From assembly GCF_035582795.1 (NCBI RefSeq), contig NC_134365.1:133575077-133639076 (forward strand): a DNA stretch of 64,000 bases. The letters are read 5' to 3'. This DNA comes from Mycteria americana. Its lineage: Eukaryota > Chordata > Aves > Ciconiiformes > Ciconiidae. The notes under the pieces were generated by a model. It searched no databases and had not been told where the DNA came from. It worked only from the letters and a program-made list of their open reading frames with translations. The translations under genes and the position numbers were made by a program. Positions 40,801 to 51,200 of the stretch are shown here, one piece after another; the first letter of the stretch is position 1; each line of letters begins with the position of its first letter.

Positions 40801-43800
40801 TGTGGTAAAAGGAAATTAGGCAAAATATTTATTTGATTCTACAGAGAAAAGCAATCTACCCAAAAAATACTCGCTTGATTTCTGTGAAGGTGTCTTACTC
40901 TGTTCCTCAAATAAAAGTTGATCTCTTGCTGCTCAATGACTGTGTCTACATTAGCATTTTTATTCCCAAATCTAAACCTGTAGTATGGTTTTTGAAATAA
41001 ATCCCCCAATAATCTTCACTTAATCCACCCTGCTTATATTTGCAAAGTGGTTTTGTCACTTCTCGGAATATCACGTTCTTCTCAGAAGAAACTAAACTGG
41101 AAGCTGCTGTAGATGTGCATCAAATGCGTGAAACCCAAGGCAGCCATCATGACCTGAACCAGCGAGTCAGCCAAAATGCTATTTCTCCAGCACAGGCACA
41201 ATACATGCCAGGAGGCAGACTATGGACTGTCACAAGTACCCTCCACACCGTAAAGTGTTTCTCATATTACATAAAAGACCAAATGCTGTAGGTGTCAGCA
41301 AGTTTGCCAACAAACACCCCTCTACTCTTTATGCTCCCCTCTCCCATCCTTTCAAACCTTCCTCCTGGTTTAAAATCCTTTCCCTTCCTACTTTAATTTC
41401 TGTTGCCATCCTCCCTGTTTTGTGGAGGCCTTTATTTTTTTTTCCTTGCCCTCTCTGTTTTTCCCCACACACCCAGTCCACTCTTCTACACCCATTTTCA
41501 TAAAGGTAACAATAGCCCTTTCTGCCTCCCAGAACACCCAGGGCTGCAAGCCAGATTTCCAAGGAAATTCAGAATCACAGAATCGTTTAGATTGGAAGAG
41601 ATCTCCTGAAATCACCTAGTCCAACCTCCCTGCTCAAGCAGGGTCAGCTAGAGCAGGCTGTCCAGGACCATGTCCAGTTGGGTTTTGAATATCTCCACAG
41701 ATGGAGACTCCACAGCCTCTCTGGGCAACCTTCTTGTGGTGTTTGATCACCCTTCACTGTAAAAAAGTTTCTTCTTTGAGATGGAATTTCATGTGCTTTA
41801 ATTTGTATTCACTGCCTCTTGTCCTGTCACTGAGCACTACTAAAAAAAGTCTGGCTCCCTCATCTTCATTCTCTCCCATTAGGTATTTATACACACTGAT
41901 AATATCTGCCCCCCCACCCACCCAAGCCTTCTCTTCTTCAGGTTGAACAGTCTAGATGGCTTGCTGAATATCTCTAAGGAGATATTCAGCTCTCTCAGCT
42001 TCTTCCTGTATGAAAGATGCTCCAATAAATCTGTGCCATGAAAGAAATGACAGCTTCTCTCGTGGCAAACTAAGTCAGAGGAGGTTATTAGGAAGCTGCT
42101 CACACCCATCTGTCATCATATAATATTATGAAAGTCCTGTTTCTGAAGATCCAGGACAACCACCACACTTGAGAAGCAACACAGCAGGTGCTTTTTACTA
42201 CAGACCTCCTACCAGAAATCTCAAACATCAGCAATCCTGTGCTGATGCTGAGGATAAAACAGCAATGAGTGTTGCTGGTACTGAAAGCAGGTGATACCCG
42301 ATTTTTGTGCTGTGTGGATTTGACTGGTTGCCTAGCACTACTGGTATGCTGTATTGAGATTTGTACTCTCTGTTAGCTTATTGGGACATTGGTCCTAAGA
42401 CTTCAGCCCCCGGAATAATCAAACATCAGTACTCCTATGTTGAAGGACCAGCACTTTTACTAGAGTATCAGGCAGGGGCAAGCCAAGTGTTTCTCTCATC
42501 TAATGCAGGAAGTAATTGTGCAGGAAACAGTCTCAGTCAGAAAAAGACTAAAGCCGGTCTCAACCAGAAAAAAGCTGCCAAACATGGTCACCAGTCTTCA
42601 GCACAACCAGAAGGCAGAACAGCTTCTGAGGTCATTATGCTGCAGGCTCAACATAGCACCAGTGAGGAACTGAGAGTTTCTGAAACAAAGAAAAATTACA
42701 CAAGCTAAATGCTCTAAGGAAGTCTATACAAATGTGCTAAAGTAATTTCTCTTTAATATCTGTGGTGATGGAGAAACTACGGCAACAGGCAATGCTCTTC
42801 CTTTAGATAGAGTCATCAACAATATTTAGATGTCTCTTTCTGATTCTAAAGTAAATTGATTTTACTTTAGAAGTCAAGTTCATTAGCACAAGTACTGTAT
42901 CCTGTATCCAGCAAGTTAGAGGGACCAGCTCAGAGAAAAGGTTATTAACTTCAAATCTAAGTTACTCAAATTTCTTCCATCACTTTTACTGTTTCTTCCA
43001 ATCCCTTGACTAAATGAACCTAGAAAAAAGTAACCTTACATCAAACAATCTAAGCCACTATCCAATGCCTACCACTATACATCACCCAACCTGTGATGTT
43101 GTAATACCCTGTATATTATCCCAAGTCTCTAAATAAAAACTCAGAGCTGCAAATGCTGTACGTCTTTCTTTTATCCAGTTGTGATTTCCAGTTTTTACAT
43201 GAAATTCATCCCCCTGCTCCCTCCCAAACAGCTCAAAGTTAAAGAAATTAAGAAAAAACTTGTTTAAAAGGAAATTTATAACTCTGGTTAGCTGTAATAA
43301 ATAATTCACAACATTGTAATGTTGGTGGTGGTGAAGACAATCAGCTTAATGGTGAGCAGTCAGCAATGCAGTTCACTCCTGTAATAGCTAGTGTGTGTAG
43401 AAGAGGTCATTCCCCTTTCATACAATTCATCTATTTCCTTGAATTTTCTTTTGATTTGAACTGGGGGTGCAGATATGGATAAATGAAGGTGGTAACTGCA
43501 GGATTTATCAAGCACTGAAAAGCAAGACCTTGTGACATTTTAAACACACTTCACACACAATTACCAGCCAGCTAGAATAAAGAAGAAAAGTACCAGAATA
43601 ATGGATGACTTGCTATATTATTAGTAAATGAATACAACTATACAGGACACAAATCTACAAAAGAAACCCCAGCATAGACAAAAAAAGAGAATGTCAGTTA
43701 TATTCTGCTATCTTCAGTGAGTCATCAAAAGTAGAAATCAAAGCCCATGCTCTTCAAATCTGTTGTCTTTGTGGTGTTTAATTTTTTATCACAATATACT

Positions 43801-46800
43801 ACAATTCATTGGGCAAGCTTTTTGGTTTCAAGCACCCTTTAGCCTTGTTCTTTTGTTAATTACTGCCAGGTAGATTGAGTTCTTGTTAGTCTGCCAAATG
43901 TAATAATTCTAGAATGGCACCCTTCATACATAAAATCACTGTAAATGCCCATAATGTCAACTCCAGATTTTCTTTTTAAAAAAAAAAATAAAACATGCAA
44001 GATACCTTTGCTTTTTCCCTCTGTGGATTTCACTAAGATTTTCCTTTACAATCTCTCTAACACCAAAGCACTGAAAAGATAAAATGTATCTCCATGGTAA
44101 CACAACCTTGTTAGCATATTCTGAATGTAAAAAATAGAGGAAAAACAATTATTAATCCCCAAACTGTACTGATTTCTCTAATGGGTCTTTCCAAGTAGAT
44201 AAATGGATATTTATAGCCTTTTCCAGGGAAAAGTACTAAAGAAAAGTAGAGAAATTTGGCCAAGGTTAATTAAAATGTGAATTTTAGATATGAGCAAGTA
44301 GCATATTGTGCAAACCTCACACTCCCCTTAGATATTTTACAAGCTCTGACCTTATCCATTATAAGGTTTTATTGCAACTATTTTCCCTCATCACATTACA
44401 TTAGCAATGATATACTTTATTACGCAATTCTGCCACATGTTCAATATCCTACCCGCAGTACACTTTAGCTAGAGAGTGCCCTCTCAAAGCTGGCCTAAAA
44501 AAGGCCCACTTCTTTGGAACTAGGAAGTTGCCCATTAATTTTGAAAAACTGAAAATAAGTTGCTGATCCCTAGTACGCTGTTTTTTGCTCTGTCTGTTAT
44601 TTGGAATCACCGCAGTTCACAGCCAGAACATATTAACTGTGTTATTATTTTGATTCACTTTATTCCTTCCCTTGCTACTCCATGCAAAACATACACATAA
44701 ACTAAGTTATAACTCAAACTGGGACAGAGCTGATGTTTTACCTTTGCACAGACTGAAGTGCAAAACTTTTTTTTTTGTTTGTTCATAGTTCACTCTGTGA
44801 GTAATGCCAGCTTTATTCAGAAAAACGTGGCTGAGTAGCACAAAGGAAGGACAGCTGTCTTGCCTATCCTCATTGCTGCACACATCAGGCTAAGGAACCC
44901 AGAAAGGAAGGAGAAAAAAAAAATGCACCTTTCCTGAGAGCAATCAAGCAATCAGTTGCAAAATCTGTTAGGCAGCGCAATGCAGTCAAGGAGCATGGTA
45001 CAGGAAGCAAAGTGCCTACAGCATGAGCATGAAGATGGATTAGAGAACCAAGAGGAGAACAGGGCTTGCCTGTCTCAGCATATTCTCTAGCATATTCTCA
45101 GAAGTGACAAGATGAGCTTGCTTCCCAAGGGACCTATAAGGGACTAGGAAATTCGTGCAATCCAGAATTTCACTGCCTGGCTGGACAGAGGATTGATGGG
45201 AAAGGATCCATGCTGTACAATAGGCAGGGTTAATTTGTTTTCTTACTCCACCAAACCTAAGTTCCATCTATTTACAGAGCCACCTTACTCTAATTTAAAA
45301 GTTTAATAAAACCTACTTTAAAGATTAGGAGCTTTTTGTATTTTTTGGCATGCTGACATTAAGGAATAGACTGGGAACTTAAATTTTAAAGCTCCAGCTA
45401 ATTTGGAGTCTCACCAAAACCACATGAAACCATAGGCTTCTACTGCAAAGTGGTAGCGTAAATAAATCATAAATATGCTGGTGACTACATAAATTACTGA
45501 AAATTAGCAAATAAACAGATTAAGGTGAATAATGCATTAAATTATGTCTTTGCTCACTTGTGGCAAATGTACATCAGATTTTATTGTTTGCATATTAATA
45601 AATTGTCAAGCTTCCTCAACCTATGGCATAGTAGAAATAGAGGGTGATGAAATCTGATCTGAAAAAAGTTCTTCTTTGAAGTATCAAACAAGTGCATTAA
45701 GAAGAGGTCTCTTCATTTTACAAGTTCACAAAACAGCTGAACAGCTAAATTTCTATTTATTTCTTCAGGACTCTCTCTCTCTCTCTCTAGATATGTCTAA
45801 ATTTTAGGTTAAGAAATTAAAAATGTTTCAAAACTTGCTATCAGCATAGCTGCATACTACTCAAGGTCATTCACAATGAAGTTAATAAAACTGTTTTGTT
45901 TTGGTCTTTTTTAGAAGCTAACAGATACAGTAAATTTTGCCCAATGTTCATCACCAGTATATCACTGGGACTTATAATCTACACGTAAATGTTTAAAAAA
46001 AGCAATTAAAAACCTCTAAACAGAAAAATAAGGAATAAGCTCTTTAAAGTCCATACCTATAATCAGGGAAACAACATGCTACAGTTACTTTTGTTACTTC
46101 TGACATAAGATCACAAAAATATTCTTATATAATCTCAGTGAAGATATTCCTTTCCAGAAAAACTGTTAGTTAACTAAGGATCAAAATCAGAAGAACGCTA
46201 CAGCAAACATTTTGATTTCAAACTTCCATCTCTGGGTTGGATGTCCACTTGAGCTTCTTCATCACATTGAAGTCTGATATTTTGGCCCATTTAACAGAAA
46301 ACTATCAGTCTACAGCTGTGATACTGCAAATAACATTATCATATAAAATATACAATTTGGACAAGTATCTTACAGTCATTTTATATTCTAATACACTCGA
46401 GACTAATTTTTTTTTTTAAAATCAGCAGTATCTATTGTAGCTGTAAAAGTCATCCCATGAGTCCTCAAACCTCTAAGCAAAAATTGTGAAGGGGGCATCC
46501 ACTCTAAACACCCATTCAGCTCCTTTGCCAGAAGTGATCCAAATGTTGATTGACTCTGTATTAGCAGGGCAGAAGTATATGCCACAGAACATATATTTGG
46601 ACTAGAAGAATTATGCTGCAGAGTCACTCCAGAAAAATTATTTCCTTTTCTTCATTTACCTCTCTGTCCACATTTCACTAAAGACAGCTTCACAAGTCAT
46701 CTAGATTAGAAAAAGCCTAAAAGGCCTGCATATTATCCACTCTCTCCTATTTGGCATAACAGCTTCCGGTAACATCAGACAGATGATAGGAGTCTTCAAA

Positions 46801-48007
46801 CCTTGCAAGCTGCCACTTAACCACAAAGTGATTGTTATTGTGTGGCTCCACAGCATTTACATTTATTCGAAGCACTTAATCACTACGTTTGAAGTGGTCA
46901 TCAAGACAGCTAGTATTACCTTTCACAGACAAACATACTTAAACTAAAGTACACAATATCACATATCCTAATTTATATTTTCCAAGTCTGAAGCTTGATA
47001 AATGAGACCAAACCCAGCAGTCAATGTACAGTCAACGTGGAATTTCTTGGATCAAAGGCTATGACTGAACTTAACAGAAGCCTACAACATTAGTTGCTGT
47101 TACAGTTAGATAAGCTGTTATTCACAAAGGGAAGTTTGTTGCACACTGCAAAGATATTTTTACATAAATTCTTTGGATCAAGTATTTGCAGGTAGAGAGA
47201 CAATAAATACCCCATGACCAAAAATTTTTTAGAGCCTAATATATACAAGGCAATAGTCTCCAAACATCACCAAACATGGAAGTAGGCTAGAAATTAATTA
47301 CTGTGGAAAAGATGACAGGATTTTGAATCACTTCAGTTAGATAGTAGTTATCACAATGGAGAACGTTACTTACTGGACGACACCAGATTTTTGTCCCATA
47401 ATTTTTGTCCATAATTTCCACTGAATATCAGGTTATGTTTTTAAAGATTTAGCAATGAGAAGAACCAATGAAGTTTAAATTTTCTTTCGTATTTTTGACA
47501 AAGGAAGAATAAGGAGAAAGAACAGCTATTTCAAGAAGTCATGGGTGAAATACAGTAAGGAATATTTAAAAAGCTTGCTCTTGGAAGTTACTGACTGATT
47601 CTAATTATCTGGGAGACAACAGTATGCTTTTACTAACTTACAAGACTAACATACAAATTCTTATCTCTAAGATCCATATTAGAGTATTTACTTAACATTA
47701 GACAGAAGAAAATGAAACTTCATTTGGCAAGAAACATGCATTATAAACAATTCAAGGCAGAAAACAGACTTCAATTTAAGACAATTTGAGCTGAGTTGCA
47801 AGTAAAGCAATACATACAGTGTTAGTTTTACACTAATTTTTCAATCCACTTTTTTTTAAACTTACCAACTCTGTACTAGCCCCACTGAAGGCCTGTTAAG
47901 TAAGTTATCAGGCAACAAATTGACTTCTCTCATGGTGTTAGCTAGTCGCACAGGAAGTTCCTTCCGCAGAAACATGTATGAAGTCTTCTCACATGCATTG
48001 TCACGAC
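13663..48007 (-). CDS. PDK3: Pyruvate dehydrogenase kinase 3, exons 2-11 (5' partial)
   Basis: This is a mitochondrial matrix kinase that phosphorylates the E1-alpha subunit of the pyruvate dehydrogenase complex and shuts it down; in the family it docks on the inner lipoyl domain of E2. Coding exons on the minus strand are 47866-48007, 37992-38063, 30029-30213, 27806-27895, 24070-24147, 21829-21905, 20491-20592, 19767-19877, 14923-15036 and 13663-13806. They total 1,115 bp, with matching phases and no internal stop. In human numbering the GHKL ATPase motifs are all present: N-box ELFKNSMR at 247-254, D287 and GGG at 289-291, ST at 306-307, GFGYGL at 323-328, and the DW pair at 388-389. PDK3 is chosen over PDK1, 2 and 4 because the C-terminal exon reads [17 protein letters not shown], the PDK3 form as I recall it. 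The start codon and mitochondrial leader lie beyond the right edge. Nothing suggests a pseudogene. Confidence 0.97.
13807..14922 (-). other. PDK3 intron 10
   Basis: The intron is 1,116 bp with a GTATGA donor and a TTTTTCCATAG acceptor. It contains A runs near 14529 and 14701. No repeat family or RNA gene was recognised. Confidence 0.9.
14923..15036 (-). CDS. PDK3: PDK3 coding exon 10 (G2 box and ATP lid)
   Basis: The exon is 114 bp, 38 codons (residues 322-359). It begins [20 protein letters not shown] and ends [11 protein letters not shown]. It carries the second glycine-rich box GFGYGL (323-328) that closes over ATP. The acceptor is TTTGTTTTTGTAG and the donor is GTATGA. Confidence 0.97.
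15037..19766 (-). other. PDK3 intron 9
   Basis: The intron is 4,730 bp and AT-rich, with many short chance ORFs. A small GC-rich patch occurs around 18134-18152. I recognise no transposable element, RNA gene or further exon in it. Confidence 0.9.
19767..19877 (-). CDS. PDK3: PDK3 coding exon 9 (G1 box)
   Basis: The exon is 111 bp, 37 codons (residues 285-321). It reads [20 protein letters not shown], then [17 protein letters not shown]. It holds Asp287 and the glycine-rich G1 box, plus Ser306-Thr307 of the nucleotide pocket. Residue 288 is Gln, where I recall Leu in human PDK3. The acceptor is CATTCCTTAG and the donor is GTAAGC. A CR1 insertion begins only about 100 bp upstream of this acceptor. 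Confidence 0.97.
19878..20490 (-). other. PDK3 intron 8, mostly CR1
   Basis: At 613 bp this is the shortest intron of the gene. About 400 bp of it is a CR1 tail on the opposite strand (19975-20376). Only about 100 bp of native sequence is left next to the exon 9 acceptor and about 115 bp next to the exon 8 donor. Confidence 0.9.
19975..20376 (+). mobile_element. CR1 LINE 3' fragment in PDK3 intron 8
   Basis: This is a 5'-truncated CR1 non-LTR retrotransposon tail. It matches the avian CR1 end from the segment reading GTTTGGAGAAAAGAAGGCTG, through ACTGGACATTAGGAAGCATT, to the terminal GATCCTTGTAGGTCCCTTCC and a degenerate ATTCTATTCTA end. No reverse transcriptase frame remains. It lies antisense to PDK3. 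Boundaries are approximate. Confidence 0.92.
20491..20592 (-). CDS. PDK3: PDK3 coding exon 8 (N-box)
   Basis: The exon is 102 bp, an exact 34 codons (residues 251-284). It begins with the NSMRATVE of the ATP-binding N-box, with Asn251 as the Mg-ATP ligand, and ends [13 protein letters not shown]. The middle of the exon ([14 protein letters not shown]) differs from human (LYEDRKEGYPAVKT, from memory); this is a variable surface loop in the family. The acceptor is TTTTATCTTCAG and the donor is GTAAAT. Confidence 0.97.
20593..21828 (-). other. PDK3 intron 7
   Basis: The intron is 1,236 bp with a GTAGG donor and a CTTTTATCTTCAG acceptor. It is AT-rich and no element was recognised. Confidence 0.9.
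21829..21905 (-). CDS. PDK3: PDK3 coding exon 7 (H-box region)
   Basis: The exon is 77 bp, residues 226-250: [20 protein letters not shown], then FELFK. It carries the conserved PSHLFHML segment with His243 and the Glu247 that opens the N-box, which continues in exon 8. In family members these two residues form the general base pair for phosphotransfer. The acceptor is TTTTTTTTAG and the donor is GTAGG. Confidence 0.97.
21906..24069 (-). other. PDK3 intron 6
   Basis: The intron is 2,164 bp with a GTAATT donor. It holds G-rich patches around 23199-23240 and several A/T runs. An 83-codon plus-strand frame at 22508-22759 shows no recognisable protein features. No known repeat was recognised. 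Confidence 0.9.
24070..24147 (-). CDS. PDK3: PDK3 coding exon 6
   Basis: The exon is 78 bp, residues 200-224: [15 protein letters not shown], then [10 protein letters not shown]. The acceptor is TTGTTTTGTAG. The donor GTAATT is the weakest looking of the set, because it lacks G at +5. Confidence 0.96.
24148..27805 (-). other. PDK3 intron 5
   Basis: The intron is 3,658 bp. The middle part (about 25.0-27.2 kb) is less AT-biased than its surroundings and may hide an old insertion, but I cannot assign it to a family. A short tandem duplication lies at 27189-27222. Confidence 0.88.
27189..27222. repeat. Tandem duplication, 18-bp period
   Basis: ATTAAGCAAACAGGAT occurs at 27189-27204 and again at 27207-27222, separated by TT. 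The two 16-bp copies are identical. Confidence 0.95.
27806..27895 (-). CDS. PDK3: PDK3 coding exon 5
   Basis: The exon is 90 bp, residues 170-198: [20 protein letters not shown], then NCNVAEVVK. It links the N-terminal bundle to the ATPase domain. The acceptor is TTCCTTTTAG and the donor is GTAAGAT. The phase matches exons 4 and 6 (split Thr169 and split Asp199). Confidence 0.96.
27896..30028 (-). other. PDK3 intron 4
   Basis: The intron is 2,133 bp. A 23-base T run (28066-28088, A on the transcript strand) lies 171 bp upstream of the exon 5 acceptor. No coding or RNA feature was recognised. Confidence 0.9.
28066..28088. repeat. Poly(T) run, 23 bases
   Basis: Twenty-three uninterrupted T on the plus strand follow a CT-rich lead-in at 28052-28065. 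It may be the remnant tail of a retroposed sequence or simple slippage; no retrogene body is visible on either side. Confidence 0.95.
30029..30213 (-). CDS. PDK3: PDK3 coding exon 4
   Basis: At 185 bp this is the longest coding exon. It encodes residues 108-168 of the N-terminal regulatory domain, including [20 protein letters not shown] and [16 protein letters not shown]. The first base completes an Asp codon (GA|C) and the last base opens the Thr codon of TLLFGG. The acceptor is TTTCCTCTAG and the donor is GTAAGTAA. Conservative differences from human, from memory, are [10 protein letters not shown] for KFGFDPFIST. Confidence 0.97.
31341..31424 (-). mobile_element. CR1 LINE 3' end, short fragment
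   Basis: The plus strand reads TCATAGAATAGTTTGGGTTG, then GAAGGGACCTTTAAAGTTCA and TCTAGTCCAATCCCC. This is the reverse complement of the avian CR1 3' terminus. Only the last 80 or so bases are kept, as expected from heavy 5' truncation. It is in the same orientation as PDK3. Confidence 0.93.
34790..34836. repeat. TGTAATAT-rich low-complexity stretch
   Basis: The motif GTAATAT recurs three times (around 34791, 34812 and 34825) within about 45 bases of A/T-rich DNA ending in ATGCATGC. Confidence 0.8.
36287..36880 (-). mobile_element. Ancient, strongly diverged CR1 fragment
   Basis: In plus-strand order the segments read ACAGAATCACAAAATGTAAC, then TCTAATCTATTCTTAAAAGC, later CCAGAACTGAAGACAGTATT CCAG. 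These follow the order of the reverse-complemented 3' region of old amniote CR1 elements (terminus, then the 'expand-and-fail' UTR zone, then the CAGAACTG-ACACAGTATTCCAG block). Divergence is high, so the limits are rough and the subfamily cannot be named by eye. Confidence 0.7.
37992..38063 (-). CDS. PDK3: PDK3 coding exon 3
   Basis: The exon is 72 bp and encodes residues 84-106 plus part of Asp107 ([14 protein letters not shown], then SPEDPHVLD). It starts with the G that completes the Trp codon of exon 2 and ends GA before donor GTGAGT. The acceptor is TTTGCTTATTTCAG. Human PDK3, from memory, has Q where this bird has H in SPEDP-x-VLD. Confidence 0.96.
41571..42033 (-). mobile_element. CR1 LINE 3' fragment in PDK3 intron 2
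   Basis: The plus strand begins AGAATCACAGAATCGTTTAG ATTGGAAGAGATCTCC and continues CACCTAGTCCAACCTCCCTG, TGGAGACTCCACAGCCTCTC and TGCCTCTTGTCCTGTCAC. This is the reverse complement of an avian CR1 3' region of about 460 bp. It has no coding capacity. It lies in the same orientation as PDK3. A perfect hairpin sits inside it at 41963-41990. Confidence 0.95.
41963..41990. repeat. Perfect 12-bp inverted repeat, 4-base loop
   Basis: GCTGAATATCTC at 41963-41974 and GAGATATTCAGC at 41979-41990 are exact reverse complements around TAAG. The repeat is inside the CR1 copy, where the second arm is probably a local templated duplication. Confidence 0.97.
45771..45788. repeat. (CT)9 microsatellite
   Basis: Nine perfect CT units in PDK3 intron 2, followed by AG. 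Confidence 0.97.
47866..48007 (-). CDS. PDK3: PDK3 coding exon 2
   Basis: The exon is 142 bp. It opens with the last two bases of a split Gly codon, then [15 protein letters not shown] and on to the PSVGLVQS stretch, and ends with two bases of a Trp codon. This is the N-terminal helical bundle (residues 37-83), which takes part in binding the lipoyl domain of E2. The acceptor is TTCTAACAG and the donor is GTAAG. In this frame an upstream ATG lies inside intron 1, but the coding sequence begins only at the acceptor. Confidence 0.97.
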
Positions 48008-48081
48008 CTGTTAGAAGGAAGGAAAAACACAGACGTCCATTGCAGCAGATCAAATTTTAGACTTCCCAGTGCTAGAAGATT

Positions 48082-48099
48082 AAAAAAAAAAAAAAAAAA
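48082..48099. repeat. Poly(A) run, 18 bases
   Basis: Eighteen A on the plus strand, so a T-run on the transcript strand, lying 75 bp upstream of the exon 2 acceptor. Confidence 0.95.
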
Positions 48100-48256
48100 T
48101 CACTTGTGGAAATAAAAACAGTTTAAAAATAATTTCTTTCAGTACCCACCTTCACTTAACTCTCACTCCCAAGACACATATTATACTTTTACCTTCCTAG
48201 AGCTTAACCCCTTTTATCTGACATTCTTCCTCATTTCACATCATCTCATCCTCTCT

Positions 48257-48294
48257 CCTATAAATAAAAATCTCTCATCCTATAAATAAAAATC
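48257..48294. repeat. Tandem duplication, 22-bp period
   Basis: CCTATAAATAAAAATC occurs at 48257-48272 and again at 48279-48294, with TCTCAT between them. Confidence 0.94.
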
Positions 48295-51200
48295 ATCGAA
48301 TACCAAAGACTTGATATTAGCTGGAAATAAGACCCCAAAATACTAGCTTTTATCAGTATGACTTCTCTACTAAAGTGAGCTTTTAAAAAGTGAGCACCAC
48401 ACATGTAACGGAGGGTAAAGAGTGAAAACAAAGGGACAAATCAGAATGGCAACAGCTGGCTGATGTTTCATGTCACAAGCTCTTCAAACCTATTAAGTAC
48501 TTAAACATTTCTGCAGCACCTGGAGAGACCAGCAAAGGCCATTATCCCTCCTGGGACTAGCCTACAAGATGCTCACTAGCCACCTGGAAGGAAAGTGCAG
48601 TGCTCATCACCACATTCCCACTTGGAAGAGCTGCAGCTGAGATTATCTTGGACTTTCACATTTAAAACAGGTTTTTATCCAGCACAATATTTTGAAAATA
48701 AAATAAAATAAAAAGTCAGAAAGCAAATAAAAGGGATCCAGCAAAATAACAATATTTTGCTGCAGACCTCGTTGGAACAGTGATAATTCTCTGGAGCCAC
48801 CCTCATGAACCAGAAGACTGACATGAGTAATAGCATTCTTAAGCTAAACTAGTTACTGGAGATACCTATAAAACTTTAACTACAAATATCTGAAAGTATA
48901 AGATGTTAAGGATCTTGCTCAAATAGTTCAGATGGAAGATCAGACCTGACTTGACATACTTTTTTGTATTTTGCAGTGTTTCACAAGCAGGGGAACTCCC
49001 CACCATAACTAATTTCTAAAGAGTCCAGGTAAATTAAAATAAAGTTAAAAAAAAAAACCCATGTTTTACTTGTAACAAACAGTCAGTATTCTGCTTTTGT
49101 CTAGAAAGACAGCAAATGTCTTTTGTGATGATAACCAGTACAACCGCCTGCAAAATTTGTGACTGAAGGCATAACACAAGAGCTATAAGTTATGTTCAAG
49201 CAAACCAGAAAGTGTTAAAAGCAATGCTAGGCACATAATCACTGAGATTTGCAATTTGAAAGACTCAAGTACAATGCAACCAGCACAATCAAGGTGATAC
49301 TTTTTAAGACAGTCCCATTATAATCAGCTGAACAGCAGAGTTTTCACCTTCTTTGCATAGGTAACATGCATTGATGGATTAGTTCCCAAACCGTAACACA
49401 AGCTTGGGGGAATATGCAGGAAGGATTAGGGTTTCCCTTTTTTCTTGCTCATTTAGGTATCATCAATCAGTGAATCATTAAATTCTGTTAGTGTCAGCAA
49501 TTCTATTACTCTTCTCCCAGCAAACATTTGGACGTATTTTACTTATTTGCATTTTCACATCTTCAATTACAAATACACACATCCTGTCAAAATTAAACAA
49601 AGGAAACAAGACATTACATGGTTGTTTTCTGTGAAGCAGAGTAATGATTTCAGAGTGCAATCCTTCAATTAAGTTAGATACCAGTTCACCTACAATAGAG
49701 GATAGACACTTGTTTGTTCACAAGTCATTGTATACAGTAGGTCTTCAGGAAGACTGTGGCTGGACAGCAGGAAAGACACTCTGACTAGCTCACCCTACAC
49801 CTTCTGGGCTGGAAAAACCCTCGGGAACAAAGACGACAACTACTTCTTCTCAAGAGTGACTGAGAGCAAGTTTACTTATTTTCTAGGCAATAAAAAGCAA
49901 AAAGAATGAAAGACAGCCCAGACAGAGAATGACAAAATGGTGAACAAGAACCCACAGCCTGCGGGAGTCTGTGAAAGGGCATGGGAGCCCTTCACAGTCA
50001 CAGTCCCTGGGTTTGTACAATGCAGACAACAAAAGCTGCTAGACTGGAAAGCAGGACTGGCAGAAGAGACCATGAGCAAGGGCACACCTCTATTCAATCT
50101 GTCTCACGCCAGCAGTTCTAAACTGTCTCTTTTTAAGGAGTTGCCGTGTTCTAATGTACAGCTACGTTTTAGGTACAGAGCCCTTTGGGGTCCCTTTGCA
50201 TGCTCAGTGCAGGAAAAAGAAAGGAAGTTCTGTTTCAAGCCTGCCTAGCTTGAAGGCTTGCTTCACCATAATTTCAGAACATATTTTTGGTTTGGGGCAT
50301 GCAGTCAGAATACCAGCTGCTTACCTGTATGCAATTTATCTGAGAGCCTCCACAGAGTTGCTTCAGCTTCTAGCATAAGGTCAGTTATCTGCTTGCCAAA
50401 CAGCACGTGCATGGGAAGAGAGAATGGCTATTCACTAGGATCAGCAATAATTAGATATCCTCCAGCTTTCAAAGCAAAAAGTATACTGCATCCTAACAGC
50501 TGCTCCTTGGCTGCTGTTCCTCACAGCAATGCCTGTACAACCACATTCATCAAAATGAGGGCCATCCTACTAAGTACAGAAACTAAAATCTGAATCTGTA
50601 AGTTAGGTATTTTCGTAGTCTAATTTATCATACACAAGTAAGTCTAAGTTCTAAAGATCTTCCCAGAAACAGCATTCTAGTAACCTGTAATGCCACCTTT
50701 GCAGATTTAGCCTACAGTCAGATTTTTTTTTCATAGATTGGCTTTATTTTTGCTTTATTCATTACATCTTTTTTCAAAATATACAGCATTCTTTCTTGAT
50801 TTTGTGATCACTCCAGCTGGGTCAATACACATTGCCAGAGTCAGGCTTTTGTCTTAAACACCCTAGGCTAAAGCCAGTTTAAATCTGTCAGTTTCAGTTC
50901 AAGGGAATTTGAAGTCACTCTCTCAGGGTTAAAGTGAAAGTGAAACTTGTGAATAATCTCTCCTTGAATTATACTGCAGCCTCCAAGAAGTTACTCAATA
51001 ATACAACTATATAAAACAATTACCTGCTTACCTTTGTATGAATTCAAATGGAAGAAAGAACACGGTAATCTTATGCCCTAGTGCAGACTACACTGCACTA
51101 GGCATCCAGGGCTGTGTTTAGCTTTATTTCCAAAAACGGGGGGTGCTGTGTCAGAGTTGTTTAATTATGGTGCGCTGAAGACCAACAGTAGCAGCGGACT

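Larger units (their letters stand above)
38064..47865 (-). other. PDK3 intron 2
   Basis: At 9,802 bp this is the longest complete intron. It holds one CR1 copy (41571-42033), a (CT)9 microsatellite (45771-45788) and a moderately GC-richer part at 38.3-40.0 kb. A 115-codon plus-strand frame at 42361-42708 ends in a Lys/Gln-rich segment but matches nothing I know. Confidence 0.9.
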
